From contig NZ_MTAZ01000004.1 in NCBI RefSeq assembly GCF_002150785.1, positions 186,001 to 250,000 on the forward strand: a stretch of DNA of 64,000 nt, given 5' to 3'. Below the pieces are notes generated by a model. The model saw only the letters and a program-made list of their open reading frames with translations, had not been told where the DNA came from and did no database searches. Made by a program: the position numbers and the translations under genes. Positions 51,375 to 60,586 of this stretch are shown piece by piece. The DNA is from Arenibacter amylolyticus. Its GTDB lineage: Bacteria > Bacteroidota > Bacteroidia > Flavobacteriales > Flavobacteriaceae. Numbering within the stretch: position 1 is the first letter of the stretch; each line of letters starts with the position of its first letter.

Positions 51375-53786
51375 ATGAAAAGGACCGTATTTGTACTTGT
51401 CCTTTTGCTTTTTTATGGGGTTAGAGGTCAGGAAATTATTGTGTTGGATGCAGATGATCGGCAGCCGATCTCCAATGTGGTTGTTTATAACGCCGATAAG
51501 TCTAAAACAGCGCTATCAGATTTTGATGGGGTGTGCAACCTCTCCCAGTTCCAGGAGGGAGAGCGTATTACCCTGAGACATATCGGGTATCAGATGGTGA
51601 AGGCTACCAAAGAAAATCTGTTGAAGAGGGGAAAGGTGTATATGACCTTAGATGCCGAACAATTGGATGAGGTGGTTATGTCCATTTCCAAATGGGAACA
51701 ACAACGAAAAGATATTCCTCAGAAAATTGAAGTGATCAATGCCCAAAACATCGCGTTTACCGCGCCTCAAACCTCGGCTGATCTCCTTAGTAATAGCGGA
51801 AAGGTCTTTGTGCAAAAAAGTCAGTTAGGGGGAGGGAGCCCAATGATACGTGGTTTTGCAACCAATAGATTGTTGATTTCCGTAGATGGGGTACGCATGA
51901 ACAATGCGATCTTTAGAAGTGGTAATATCCAAAATATCATCTCATTAGATCCCTTTACCGTGAGGAGTACCGAAATTATTTTTGGACCCGGTTCCGTTAT
52001 CTATGGCTCAGATGCTATTGGAGGGGTAATGAATTTTTACACTAAAAAACCGCAGTTTTCTTCCCAGGATAGCCTTTTGGTTACCGGTACTGGAGGTTAC
52101 AGGTATGCTACGGCCAATAGTGAAAATAGCTTTCATGTAGATCTTAATTTAGGTAAAAAGGAATGGGCCTTTTTATCCAGTTTTTCATACAATGATTTTG
52201 GCGACCTGAGGATGGGGTCGCACGGTCCGCAATCTTACCTGCGTACGCAGTATGTGGTAAATGGTATGGGAGAAGGAGATGTAATTAAGCAAAACAAGAA
52301 TTCTAAATTGCAGCGCCCAACTGGCTATGATCAGCTAAACCTGATGCAGAAAGTGGCCTATAAACCTAATAATAATTGGAATATAGACCTAGGACTGTTT
52401 TATTCGGAAACCTCCGATTTTGATAGGTACGACAGGCTGATTAGGCCTTCCAAGGATGGGGACGGACTCCGATCTGCAGAGTGGTACTACGGTCCGCAAA
52501 AGTGGTTTATGGGGAATCTTCAGTTTTATCAAGACGGACTTAGAAAATTCTATGATGGGTTAAAAATAACTGCAGCTTATCAAAACTTTAAGGAGAGTAG
52601 AAATGAGCGTGGTTTCCAGGAGGACTACCTATACAGTACCCAAGAAAATGTGGATGCACTTAGCCTAAATGTGGATCTTGAAAATAAGAGAATGGGCAAC
52701 TTCAGGCTTTATTATGGGAGTGAGTATGTGTACAATAAGATTGGATCCCATGGTCATAGGCTGCACCTAGGGGACAATACCAATCAGCCATCCGCTTCCC
52801 GTTATCCCGATGGGTCTAGTTGGCAAACGCTGGCCGCTTATATAAGTGGGGAGCTCAAAGCAAAACCCAATTTCACCCTCTCATCCGGCCTGCGCTATAG
52901 CCATGTGTGGATAAATGCAGATTTTGATCATAGCTTTTACCCGTTTCCTTTTAAAAATGCCGATCTAAGTACTGGCGCTTTAACGGGGAGTGTGGGATTT
53001 AGTTGGTTCCCTAGAACGGATTTGCAGCTCACGCTAAACGGTTCTACAGGCTTTAGAGCACCTAATATAGATGATATAGGAAAAGTCTTTGATTCCGAGC
53101 CAGGGGCTGTAGTAGTCCCCAATGCGGATTTGGAACCAGAATATGCCTATAATATGGAAATAGGGGTTCGGAAGAATTTTAAGGACCGGTCTACCATTAA
53201 AGCAGCAGCCTTTTATACGTATTTGGTAGATGCATTGGTACGTCGCGATTATCAATTTAATGGGCAGGGTGAAATTGATTATCATGGAGAAATGAGCAGG
53301 GTGCAGGCCGTGCAAAATGCTGCAATGGCCTATGTGCATGGATTTGAGATTGGAGTGGATGTTTATATGACCGAAAACCTATCCTTGGTTTCCAACTTAA
53401 CCGTAACCAAGGGGGAGGAAGAAGAGGATGATGGGTCGCATTCTCCAGGTAGACACGTGGCGCCGACTTTTGGGGATGTTCACCTTGTTTGGAAGAACCA
53501 CAGGCTAAAGACCGATCTTTTTGTTAACTATAACGGTGAGATTTCCCATAGCGATATGGCTCTTTCCGAAAGGAAGAAAAGCTATATATATGCGCAAGAT
53601 GCCAATGGAGACACCTATTCTCCTTCTTGGTATACCCTAAACCTACGTTCCCAATACCAGGTTTCCTCGCCATGGACCCTGCACCTGCACTTAGAAAATA
53701 TAACGGATCAACGCTACCGTTCCTATTCTTCAGGGATTGTAGCCCCTGGAATTAATTTAATACTCGGTGCGCGCTATTTGTTCTAA
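51375..53786 (+). CDS. TonB-dependent outer-membrane receptor
   Basis: 803 residues from ATG 51375, one base after the recO stop; an in-frame start inside recO is less likely because the chosen one opens the signal peptide (MKRTVFVLVLLLFYGVRGQE). A carboxypeptidase-regulatory-like domain (about 20-105) precedes the plug (about 115-230, with GSPMIRGFATNRLLISVDGV) and a 22-strand barrel ending in ILGARYLF. The plug wording resembles the heme/hemoglobin receptor group, so iron or heme uptake is plausible, not proven. Confidence 0.93.
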   Translation: MKRTVFVLVLLLFYGVRGQEIIVLDADDRQPISNVVVYNADKSKTALSDFDGVCNLSQFQEGERITLRHIGYQMVKATKENLLKRGKVYMTLDAEQLDEVVMSISKWEQQRKDIPQKIEVINAQNIAFTAPQTSADLLSNSGKVFVQKSQLGGGSPMIRGFATNRLLISVDGVRMNNAIFRSGNIQNIISLDPFTVRSTEIIFGPGSVIYGSDAIGGVMNFYTKKPQFSSQDSLLVTGTGGYRYATANSENSFHVDLNLGKKEWAFLSSFSYNDFGDLRMGSHGPQSYLRTQYVVNGMGEGDVIKQNKNSKLQRPTGYDQLNLMQKVAYKPNNNWNIDLGLFYSETSDFDRYDRLIRPSKDGDGLRSAEWYYGPQKWFMGNLQFYQDGLRKFYDGLKITAAYQNFKESRNERGFQEDYLYSTQENVDALSLNVDLENKRMGNFRLYYGSEYVYNKIGSHGHRLHLGDNTNQPSASRYPDGSSWQTLAAYISGELKAKPNFTLSSGLRYSHVWINADFDHSFYPFPFKNADLSTGALTGSVGFSWFPRTDLQLTLNGSTGFRAPNIDDIGKVFDSEPGAVVVPNADLEPEYAYNMEIGVRKNFKDRSTIKAAAFYTYLVDALVRRDYQFNGQGEIDYHGEMSRVQAVQNAAMAYVHGFEIGVDVYMTENLSLVSNLTVTKGEEEEDDGSHSPGRHVAPTFGDVHLVWKNHRLKTDLFVNYNGEISHSDMALSERKKSYIYAQDANGDTYSPSWYTLNLRSQYQVSSPWTLHLHLENITDQRYRSYSSGIVAPGINLILGARYLF

Positions 53787-54173
53787 ATGCTACACTGCAG
53801 GGGGAAGAACAACATAGGGGTGGCCTTAACCATGTAAGGTTCAATCCCGCTACAGTAGATTGGTTCCTTTAAGGTTTTTGGTGCTTATTATATCCCTTCA
53901 CAGGGATGTGGTAGGCCGTATTCATTGGGGGCAATAGAAATTTCTGTCCGCTGAGTTTGGCATGTAGTATTGGCTATTTATATTTTAGCATCGCTCAGTT
54001 GGGCCACTAAAATGTGCATCCCTGTCCCAGAGGGCAATGCGCACCTAGTTAATTAGCATTTTAATCCGCTGGGAGTCAAAAGGGTAGTGTTTGCTTGTGT
54101 ACTTTTAACATTTTTGGGGTAGGGATAAGTTAGATTGAGTTGTTTTATTAGTAACTATTCAAATTAAATTATT
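53787..54173. other. Intergenic region upstream of DUF4382 lipoprotein
   Basis: 387 bases with G-rich patches and several short inverted repeats, for example CCCTGTCCCAGAGGG near 54022, but no frame longer than a few dozen codons. A GGTTCAATCCC string at 53841 is not part of a tRNA. No clear terminator follows the receptor gene. Confidence 0.4.
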
Positions 54174-55133
54174 ATGAAGTCTATGAAAAATTATTTAAAG
54201 AATGCAGGATTGATGTTATTTGCTGTAATGGCAATGGTATCATGTGAAAAAAGTGATGATTCTTCCATGGAAGGTGAGTCGTATAATACTAGTTTTGAAA
54301 TTACTGATGCCCCCGTTGATAATGCCGATGTAAAGGCTGTTTTTGTTACCATAGCCAATGTGTCTGTAGACGGAAAAGCACTGGAAGGCTTTAGCGCTAC
54401 TACGGTAAACCTAGCCGCTTTAGTAAATGGTAAAACCAAGGCTTTGGGTAATTTGGATCTGCAGGCAAAATCGTATTCAAACATTGTTTTTGAATTGGAT
54501 TTTGATAAGGATGTCCAAGGTAACTCCCCTGGTTGCTACGTAGAAAGAGCAGACGGAACAAAAGACGCCATAGCAGCCTCTTCCAACAAGATTAAAGTGA
54601 CCGATACTTTTGAGATCCTTGCACAGGCTAACAATAAAATTGTGGTGGATTTTGATCTTAGGAAAATTATCAAGGAAGAGAAAAGCACCTTGTCTAGCGA
54701 CTACGATTTTGTAACGATGGCCGAGCTTTCTGCTGGTATTAGAACGGTAAACGCCGCGGTGACCGGAAAAATTTCCGGAATGGTAAACGATTCTAAAAAC
54801 ACTTCGGATAAGATTATTGTGTATGCTTATGAGAAAGGTAAATTCAATGCCGATGTGGAGACTAAAGGGAAAGGTGAGAGTAATGTAACCTTTGCCAACG
54901 CAGTAACCAGTTCTGAGGCCAAAGGCCTAAATGGATCCTATAGCTTGGAATTTTTGAAAGAAGGAGAGTACGAGCTTGTTTTTGCCTCTTATAAGGAGGA
55001 TGCACAAGGTGAATTGTCTTTTAATTCCATGTTGGAAGTAGAGTCTACCACCGGACTTAACCTAGGTGCAATCAATATAACCTCTGCTTTAAATATTACT
55101 GCTTCCGTTAGCGTTACGGGGACTGTACAGTAA
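54174..55133 (+). CDS. DUF4382 lipoprotein
   Basis: 319 residues. The signal peptide ends A-M-V-S-C (Cys24). The domain begins with ITDAPVDNADVKAVFVTIANVSVDG, the hallmark of DUF4382, with a TAEL-like strand end at about 188 (VTMAELSAGIRTV). A second beta domain of about 120 residues (from GKISGMVNDSKNTSDKIIVYAY) resembles a carboxypeptidase-regulatory-like or Ig fold. Surface-anchored; function unknown. It is followed by a terminator. Confidence 0.85.
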   Translation: MKSMKNYLKNAGLMLFAVMAMVSCEKSDDSSMEGESYNTSFEITDAPVDNADVKAVFVTIANVSVDGKALEGFSATTVNLAALVNGKTKALGNLDLQAKSYSNIVFELDFDKDVQGNSPGCYVERADGTKDAIAASSNKIKVTDTFEILAQANNKIVVDFDLRKIIKEEKSTLSSDYDFVTMAELSAGIRTVNAAVTGKISGMVNDSKNTSDKIIVYAYEKGKFNADVETKGKGESNVTFANAVTSSEAKGLNGSYSLEFLKEGEYELVFASYKEDAQGELSFNSMLEVESTTGLNLGAINITSALNITASVSVTGTVQ

Positions 55134-55160
55134 GAAATCACAAAGGTTTAATAATTTTAA

Positions 55161-55194
55161 AAGGGGCTGTCCGTTTGGACGGTCCCTTTTTTTT
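55161..55194 (+). terminator. Terminator after DUF4382 gene
   Basis: Stem AAGGGGCTGTCC / GGACGGTCCCTTT with a GTTT loop and G-U pairs, followed by eight T, 27 bases after the stop. Confidence 0.9.
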
Positions 55195-55340
55195 ATTCGC
55201 ATCAGATTGAAGGCGATAAGAATTGGATTTTTAATAAAACGACCAGAAAGGAGGTTCATTTAGTTTGATGAAAAACCAAGTGGAATGATAAAAGATTTTT
55301 TTACCGGGGCTAAGATGGGTAAAAATTTGTATAGATTTAG

Positions 55341-55348
55341 TAGTTTTG
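55341..55348 (+). promoter_or_regulatory. -7 promoter element of ileS
   Basis: TAGTTTTG matches TAnnTTTG exactly, 33 bases before the ileS ATG. No TTG is present at the expected 19-base distance, so only the -7 half is supported. Confidence 0.4.
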
Positions 55349-55381
55349 CAAACTTAAAATGAAGCATTAGAAGCTGTTATT

Positions 55382-58300
55382 ATGAAGTTTGCAGAATATA
55401 AGGGATTGGATTTGCCCAAAGTGGCAGAAGAGATATTGAACTACTGGAAAGAGAACGCCATTTTTGAAAAAAGTGTTTCCTCTCGGGAAGGTAAAGAGAG
55501 CTTTGTCTTTTACGAAGGTCCCCCGTCTGCCAACGGTTTGCCAGGGATACACCATGTAATGGCCCGTACCATAAAAGATATCTTCCCAAGATATAAGACC
55601 ATGAAAGGCTTCCAGGTAAAGCGAAAAGCTGGTTGGGATACCCACGGTTTGCCTATAGAATTGGGTGTTGAAAAGGAATTAGGGATTACCAAGGAGGATA
55701 TTGGGACCAAGATTTCGGTGGCAGAATATAACGCAGCTTGTAAGAAGGCCGTAATGCGCTATACGGATGTATGGAATTCCATGACCGAAAAAGTAGGGTA
55801 TTGGGTAGATATGGAGGATCCTTATGTTACCTATAAATCCAAATACATGGAGTCTGTTTGGTGGTTGCTTAAGCAGATTTACGATAAAGGGCTTATTTAC
55901 AAAGGATATACCATTCAGCCCTATTCCCCCAAAGCAGGGACCGGCTTAAGTTCGCACGAGCTCAATCAGCCTGGAACCTACCAAGATGTTACTGATACTA
56001 CAGTAGTGGCCCAGTTTAAGGTGAAAAAAGACTCCTTGAACGGTGTTTTTAAAGGTTTGGAGAACGAGATATTTTTTTTGGCGTGGACTACCACTCCATG
56101 GACCTTACCTTCTAATACGGCGCTTACCGTAGGTCCCAAGATAGATTATGTGGCGGTTAAAACTTTTAACCAATACACTTTTGAGCCTATGACGGTGGTT
56201 TTGGCCAAATCCTTGATAGGAAAACAGTTTACCGGTAAGTACTACCTTGCGGAAAGTGAGGCAGACCTGGCCAACTATACTTCCAAGGACAAGAAAATTC
56301 CGTATCAGATCGTTGATGAGGTGAAAGGAGCCGATTTAGTAGGGATTCGATATGAGCAGCTATTAGACTACGCGCAGCCCTATCAGCATCCGGAAAATGC
56401 CTTTAGGGTAATTTCGGGCGATTTTGTTACTACGGAAGACGGTACCGGAATTGTGCATACCGCACCTACCTTTGGTGCAGATGATGCCCTTGTAGCCAAG
56501 CAGGCAGAACCAGAGGTGCCACCTATGTTGGTGTTAGATGAGAATAACAATCCTGTGCCCCTGGTAGATCTACAAGGAAAATTCCGCCCAGAACTTCAAG
56601 AGCTGGCCGGAAAATATGTGAAGAACGAATATTATGAGGATGGTGAGGCGCCCGAAAGGTCTGTAGACGTGGAGATCGCCATCAAACTAAAAGAAGATAA
56701 CAGGGCATTTAAGGTAGAGAAATATGTGCATAGCTACCCCAACTGCTGGCGTACCGATAAGCCTATTCTGTATTACCCATTAGATTCTTGGTTCATAAAA
56801 ATTACCGAGGTAAAAGATAAAATGTTCAGCCTTAACCAGACTATTAATTGGAAGCCTAAGGCTACCGGAGAAGGCAGGTTTGGAAATTGGTTGGCAAATG
56901 CAAATGATTGGAACCTTTCTCGTTCGAGGTATTGGGGGATTCCCCTGCCTATTTGGCGTACCGAGGATGGCTCGGAGCAACGCATCGTTGGTTCTGTGGC
57001 AGAGCTTAAGGAAGAAATGCAGAAAGCGGTGAAAGCCGGATTCCTAGAGGAAGATATCTTTAAGGACTTTGTAGTTGGGGATATGTCCGAGGAGAACTAC
57101 GAAAAAATAGATCTACATAAAAACATTGTGGATGGGATTACCCTAGTTTCCGATTCTGGAAAACCTATGAAACGCGAAAGTGACCTTATAGATGTGTGGT
57201 TCGATAGTGGATCCATGCCCTATGCACAATGGCATTACCCCTTCGAAAATAAGGAATTGATAGATCAAGGGACTACATTTCCTGCCGATTTTATTGCTGA
57301 GGGAGTAGACCAGACCAGAGGGTGGTTCTATACCCTGCACGCCATTGCTGCAATGGTGTTCGACTCCGTGGCCTACAAAAACGTGGTTTCTAACGGGCTG
57401 GTGCTAGATAAAGAGGGAAAGAAAATGTCTAAGCGTCTTGGGAATGCAGTAGACCCATTTGAGACGATGGACGAGTTTGGACCCGATGCCACTCGTTGGT
57501 ATATGATCTCCAATGCCAATCCGTGGGATAACTTAAAATTTGATGTGGAAGGGATTGCGGAAGTGAAAAGAAAGTTCTTTGGAACACTCTACAATACCTA
57601 CTCCTTCTTTGCTTTATACACCAATATTGACCAATTTGATTATTCGGAAGACGATGTGCCGTTGGAAGAGCGACCAGAGATAGATCAGTGGATTTTGTCC
57701 GAATTGCATTCGCTGATCAAGACCGTAGACGAGGCGTATGGCGATTATGAGCCTACAAGGGCAACAAGGGCCATTTCCAATTATGTGCAGGAACACCTCA
57801 GTAACTGGTATGTTCGCCTAAGTAGAAGACGTTTCTGGAAAGGGGATTATCAGCGCGATAAAATATCCGCTTATCAAACCCTGTATACCTGTTTGGAAAC
57901 AGTGGCAAAATTGTCTGCACCTGTAGCGCCATTTTATATGGACCGACTCTATAAGGATTTGACCAATACCACCAAAAAGGAACCTTTTGAAAGCGTTCAT
58001 TTGGCCGATTTTCCAAAGTACGATCCAGCAATGGTGAATAAAGAGTTGGAGAGCAAGATGGATAAAGCCCAAGTAATCTCCTCTTTGGTATTGTCTATTA
58101 GGCAAAGAGAGAAAATTAAGGTGCGTCAACCCCTGCAAAAAATTATGATTCCTGTGCTGGACGAAAACCAGAGAAGGGAAGTGGAAGCAGTGGCAGAGTT
58201 GATTAAATCTGAGGTTAATGTTAAGGAAATAGAGCTGTTGGACGATGCTTCCGGAATTTTGGTGAAGCAAATAAAACCCAATTTTAAAACTTTGGGGCCA

Positions 58301-58783
58301 AGGTATGGCAAGGATATGAAGCAAATAGCTGCGGAGGTTGCCAAGCTAGATCAAGAAGATATCTTGAAAATTGAACAAGAAGGCGAAATTAATCTGCAGA
58401 TTAATAATAAAAGTGTTACTTTACAGCTTGAGGATGTAGAAATATCCTCTCAAGATATTGAAGGTTGGTTAGTGGCAAGTTCAGGCTCCATCACAGTAGC
58501 TTTGGACGTATCCATTAATGAGAACCTTAAAAAGGAAGGTATCGCTAGAGAACTGGTGAATAGGATTCAGAACCTTAGAAAGGATTCTGGATTTGAGGTA
58601 ACGGATAAAATAAATGTTACCCTGTTAAAAAATGGTTTTGTTGAGGAGGCTGTGGATAGTAATATGGCCTATATTAAGTCCGAGACCTTAACAGCAGAGC
58701 TAAATTTTGTAGAAAGCTTGGAGAACGGTGTAGAGATAGCTTTCGATGAAATAAATACGAGATTATTCATTGTAAAACATTAG
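55382..58783 (+). CDS. ileS: Isoleucine--tRNA ligase, eukaryote-like type with GIHH signature
   Basis: 1133 residues, longer than E. coli IleRS (938) and matching the IleRS2 (eukaryote-like) class. The Rossmann signature is G55-I56-H57-H58 in NGLPGIHHVMA, where H-x-G-H is usual. The second signature is K-M-S-K-R in EGKKMSKRLGNAVDP, with Arg in place of Ser, known in IleRS2. The editing (CP1) domain around 190-400 includes W-T-T-T-P-W-T-L-P-S-N. The C-terminal half has the anticodon-binding helices. First gene of ileS-dksA-like-lspA. Confidence 0.97.
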   Translation: MKFAEYKGLDLPKVAEEILNYWKENAIFEKSVSSREGKESFVFYEGPPSANGLPGIHHVMARTIKDIFPRYKTMKGFQVKRKAGWDTHGLPIELGVEKELGITKEDIGTKISVAEYNAACKKAVMRYTDVWNSMTEKVGYWVDMEDPYVTYKSKYMESVWWLLKQIYDKGLIYKGYTIQPYSPKAGTGLSSHELNQPGTYQDVTDTTVVAQFKVKKDSLNGVFKGLENEIFFLAWTTTPWTLPSNTALTVGPKIDYVAVKTFNQYTFEPMTVVLAKSLIGKQFTGKYYLAESEADLANYTSKDKKIPYQIVDEVKGADLVGIRYEQLLDYAQPYQHPENAFRVISGDFVTTEDGTGIVHTAPTFGADDALVAKQAEPEVPPMLVLDENNNPVPLVDLQGKFRPELQELAGKYVKNEYYEDGEAPERSVDVEIAIKLKEDNRAFKVEKYVHSYPNCWRTDKPILYYPLDSWFIKITEVKDKMFSLNQTINWKPKATGEGRFGNWLANANDWNLSRSRYWGIPLPIWRTEDGSEQRIVGSVAELKEEMQKAVKAGFLEEDIFKDFVVGDMSEENYEKIDLHKNIVDGITLVSDSGKPMKRESDLIDVWFDSGSMPYAQWHYPFENKELIDQGTTFPADFIAEGVDQTRGWFYTLHAIAAMVFDSVAYKNVVSNGLVLDKEGKKMSKRLGNAVDPFETMDEFGPDATRWYMISNANPWDNLKFDVEGIAEVKRKFFGTLYNTYSFFALYTNIDQFDYSEDDVPLEERPEIDQWILSELHSLIKTVDEAYGDYEPTRATRAISNYVQEHLSNWYVRLSRRRFWKGDYQRDKISAYQTLYTCLETVAKLSAPVAPFYMDRLYKDLTNTTKKEPFESVHLADFPKYDPAMVNKELESKMDKAQVISSLVLSIRQREKIKVRQPLQKIMIPVLDENQRREVEAVAELIKSEVNVKEIELLDDASGILVKQIKPNFKTLGPRYGKDMKQIAAEVAKLDQEDILKIEQEGEINLQINNKSVTLQLEDVEISSQDIEGWLVASSGSITVALDVSINENLKKEGIARELVNRIQNLRKDSGFEVTDKINVTLLKNGFVEEAVDSNMAYIKSETLTAELNFVESLENGVEIAFDEINTRLFIVKH

Positions 58784-58787
58784 TATT

Positions 58788-59171
58788 ATGGCCGAAGATT
58801 TAAAAGTAAGATACTCAGATAAGGATTTAAGCGAATTTAAAGCCTTGATAGAGGAGAAGATCGAAAAAGCAAAAAGTCACCTAGAGCTTCTTAAAAGTTC
58901 ATATATGAATGATGGGAATAATGGTACGGATGATACCTCGCCCACCTTCAAAGCTTTTGAGGAAGGTTCGGAGACCATGAGTAAAGAAGCAAATACCCAA
59001 TTGGCAATCCGTCAGGAGAAGTTTATTAGGGATTTGAAGAACGCCTTACTGCGTATAGAAAACAAAACCTATGGCGTATGTCGTGTTACAGGGAAATTAA
59101 TTAATAAGGAGCGACTAAAGCTTGTGCCGCATGCCACCCTGAGCATCGAGGCAAAAAACATGCAAACCTAA
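58788..59171 (+). CDS. DksA/TraR-family protein lacking most zinc cysteines
   Basis: 127 residues. The long helical hairpin at about 12-95 and the C-terminal YGVCRVTGKLINKERL / VPHATLSIEAK ending are those of DksA/TraR proteins, but of the four zinc-binding cysteines only Cys98 remains. The coiled-coil tip includes D-D at 48-49. DksA binds RNA polymerase through its secondary channel and acts with ppGpp; whether this zinc-free variant does so is unknown. It begins four bases after ileS and ends in a strong terminator. Confidence 0.88.
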   Translation: MAEDLKVRYSDKDLSEFKALIEEKIEKAKSHLELLKSSYMNDGNNGTDDTSPTFKAFEEGSETMSKEANTQLAIRQEKFIRDLKNALLRIENKTYGVCRVTGKLINKERLKLVPHATLSIEAKNMQT

Positions 59172-59179
59172 CAAATGAA

Positions 59180-59208
59180 AAAAACGCCTGAAAAGGCGTT
59201 TTTTTTTA
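59180..59208 (+). terminator. Terminator after DksA-like gene
   Basis: Perfect 10-bp stem AAAAACGCCT / AGGCGTTTTT with a GAAA tetraloop, followed by T residues. It separates the ileS unit from lspA. Confidence 0.92.
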
Positions 59209-59307
59209 ATGCGATTTTTTTGTGTCCATGTTTTTTGTTAGCACAAACAATTGCTTTCTAATTCCATAACCGGTAAGTACCTCCAGGGGAAAATCGAAAA
59301 ATATGTC

Positions 59308-59315
59308 TATTTTTG
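59308..59315 (+). promoter_or_regulatory. -7 promoter element of lspA
   Basis: TATTTTTG matches TAnnTTTG, 20 bases before the lspA ATG. The upstream TTG is not obvious. It follows the terminator, so lspA needs its own start site. Confidence 0.4.
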
Positions 59316-59335
59316 CCGCATCTATTTTTTAAGTA

Positions 59336-59986
59336 ATGAATTTAAAAAAATCGCTTATCATTATTCTCCTGATCCTCTTGGTAGACCAGGTGAGTAAATT
59401 CTATATTAAAACCAGCTTTATGTTGGGAGAATCGGTAGAAGTTTTTAGCTGGTTCAAAATTTTGTTCATAGAGAATGAAGGGGCCGCTTGGGGCACCAAG
59501 CTAAGCGATATCCTGCCTATTTCCGATAGGGCAGGGAAACTAGTACTCACAATTTTCAGGCTTTTTGCAATTGTAGGGATTGGCTATTGGTTGTTAGATA
59601 CCATTAAGAAACACGCCTCCAAAACCCTAATCATAGCAGTATCCTTAATATTTGCCGGAGCGTTGGGGAATATCATAGATTCCGTATTTTACGGAGTAAT
59701 CTTTGATCATAGTTATTCTCAGGTGGCTACTGCCTTTGCAGCAGAGCCCTATGGGAGTATTTTTCACGGGAAGGTGGTAGATATGCTATACTTTCCAATG
59801 ATAGACACGGTGTGGCCATCCTGGGTCCCTGTAATTGGAGGGAATACCTTCCGCTTCTTTGAGCCGGTGTTTAACATTGCGGATATGGCTATTAGTACTG
59901 GAGTCGGAATTCTGATCGTCTTCAATAAAAAAGCCTTCGGACCCTCTCCGGAAGAGGCTAAAACGAATAAATCCGCTCAGGAGTAA
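59336..59986 (+). CDS. lspA: Lipoprotein signal peptidase (signal peptidase II)
   Basis: 216 residues, about 50 longer than E. coli LspA. The aspartyl dyad is D115 in G-N-I-I-D and D183 in F-N-I-A-D; N-E-G-A-A-W-G is the conserved third block. The extra residues form a periplasmic insertion at about 118-175 between the catalytic aspartates (VIFDHSYSQV ... PSWVPVIGGN). Four transmembrane helices are present. It cleaves prolipoproteins, of which this window encodes many. Its 3' end overlaps the convergent gene by 29 bases. Confidence 0.95.
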   Translation: MNLKKSLIIILLILLVDQVSKFYIKTSFMLGESVEVFSWFKILFIENEGAAWGTKLSDILPISDRAGKLVLTIFRLFAIVGIGYWLLDTIKKHASKTLIIAVSLIFAGALGNIIDSVFYGVIFDHSYSQVATAFAAEPYGSIFHGKVVDMLYFPMIDTVWPSWVPVIGGNTFRFFEPVFNIADMAISTGVGILIVFNKKAFGPSPEEAKTNKSAQE

Positions 59987-60518
59987 CGCAATAGTCCATA
60001 GGGACATCGTGGGGTTCGCTGTCAGATATCTCATCCTCAGCCGGGAAAAATGAAAGGCCTACCTTTATAAGGTCTGGCCTGCAGTCTTTAAGCAAGCTGT
60101 CATAAAATCCCTTGCCATATCCTACCCTATTGCCTTTAAGGTCAAATGCCAGTAAGGGCATAAATACCACATCTAGCTTATTAGGGGGAATCTCTATTCC
60201 ATCTACGGGTTCTGGAATGTTCCAATGATTTTTCTTGATAATACTGCTGTCGGTAAGTAGGTAGTTAACCAATTGTTGATTGTCGGCCATTTTTGGAAGC
60301 ACCACATTTTTATCCTTGCCTTGCAAAATGGATAAGAGCATGCTGGTGTCTACCTCTTTTTGTTCGGTAATGCTTAAAAATAAGTGGTAAAAGGAATAAT
60401 CCCAGATAGGGACTTTTAAAAGTTGATTGGCAATAGCTAAACTGAAATCATCAACTTGCTGATTGCTAAGATCTTTTCGGCGATTTTTGTAGCGCAACCG
60501 CAAATCCTTCTTCAGCAT
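59958..60518 (-). CDS. 5-formyltetrahydrofolate cyclo-ligase
   Basis: 186 residues. The N-terminal K-x-x-L-R-x-x-Y-K/R pattern (MLKKDLRLRYKNRRKDL), D-V-V-F-M-P-L-L-A-F-D, and G-N-R-V-G-Y-G-K-G-F-Y-D (the ATP/Mg loop) are family hallmarks. It converts 5-formyl-THF to methenyl-THF with ATP. The last residues are encoded inside the end of lspA on the other strand. Confidence 0.95.
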   Translation of the reverse strand: MLKKDLRLRYKNRRKDLSNQQVDDFSLAIANQLLKVPIWDYSFYHLFLSITEQKEVDTSMLLSILQGKDKNVVLPKMADNQQLVNYLLTDSSIIKKNHWNIPEPVDGIEIPPNKLDVVFMPLLAFDLKGNRVGYGKGFYDSLLKDCRPDLIKVGLSFFPAEDEISDSEPHDVPMDYCVTPERIYSF

Positions 60519-60586
60519 ACGTAAAAGTTATGAGTAGGGGGCGTGATTCCTTTTTGGGGAATAGTGGATTAAATTTATTGGGAAAG

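Noticed and set aside
53836-53860. GGTTCAATCCC resembling a tRNA T-loop.
   Set aside because: No acceptor stem, D-arm or anticodon arm can be built around it.
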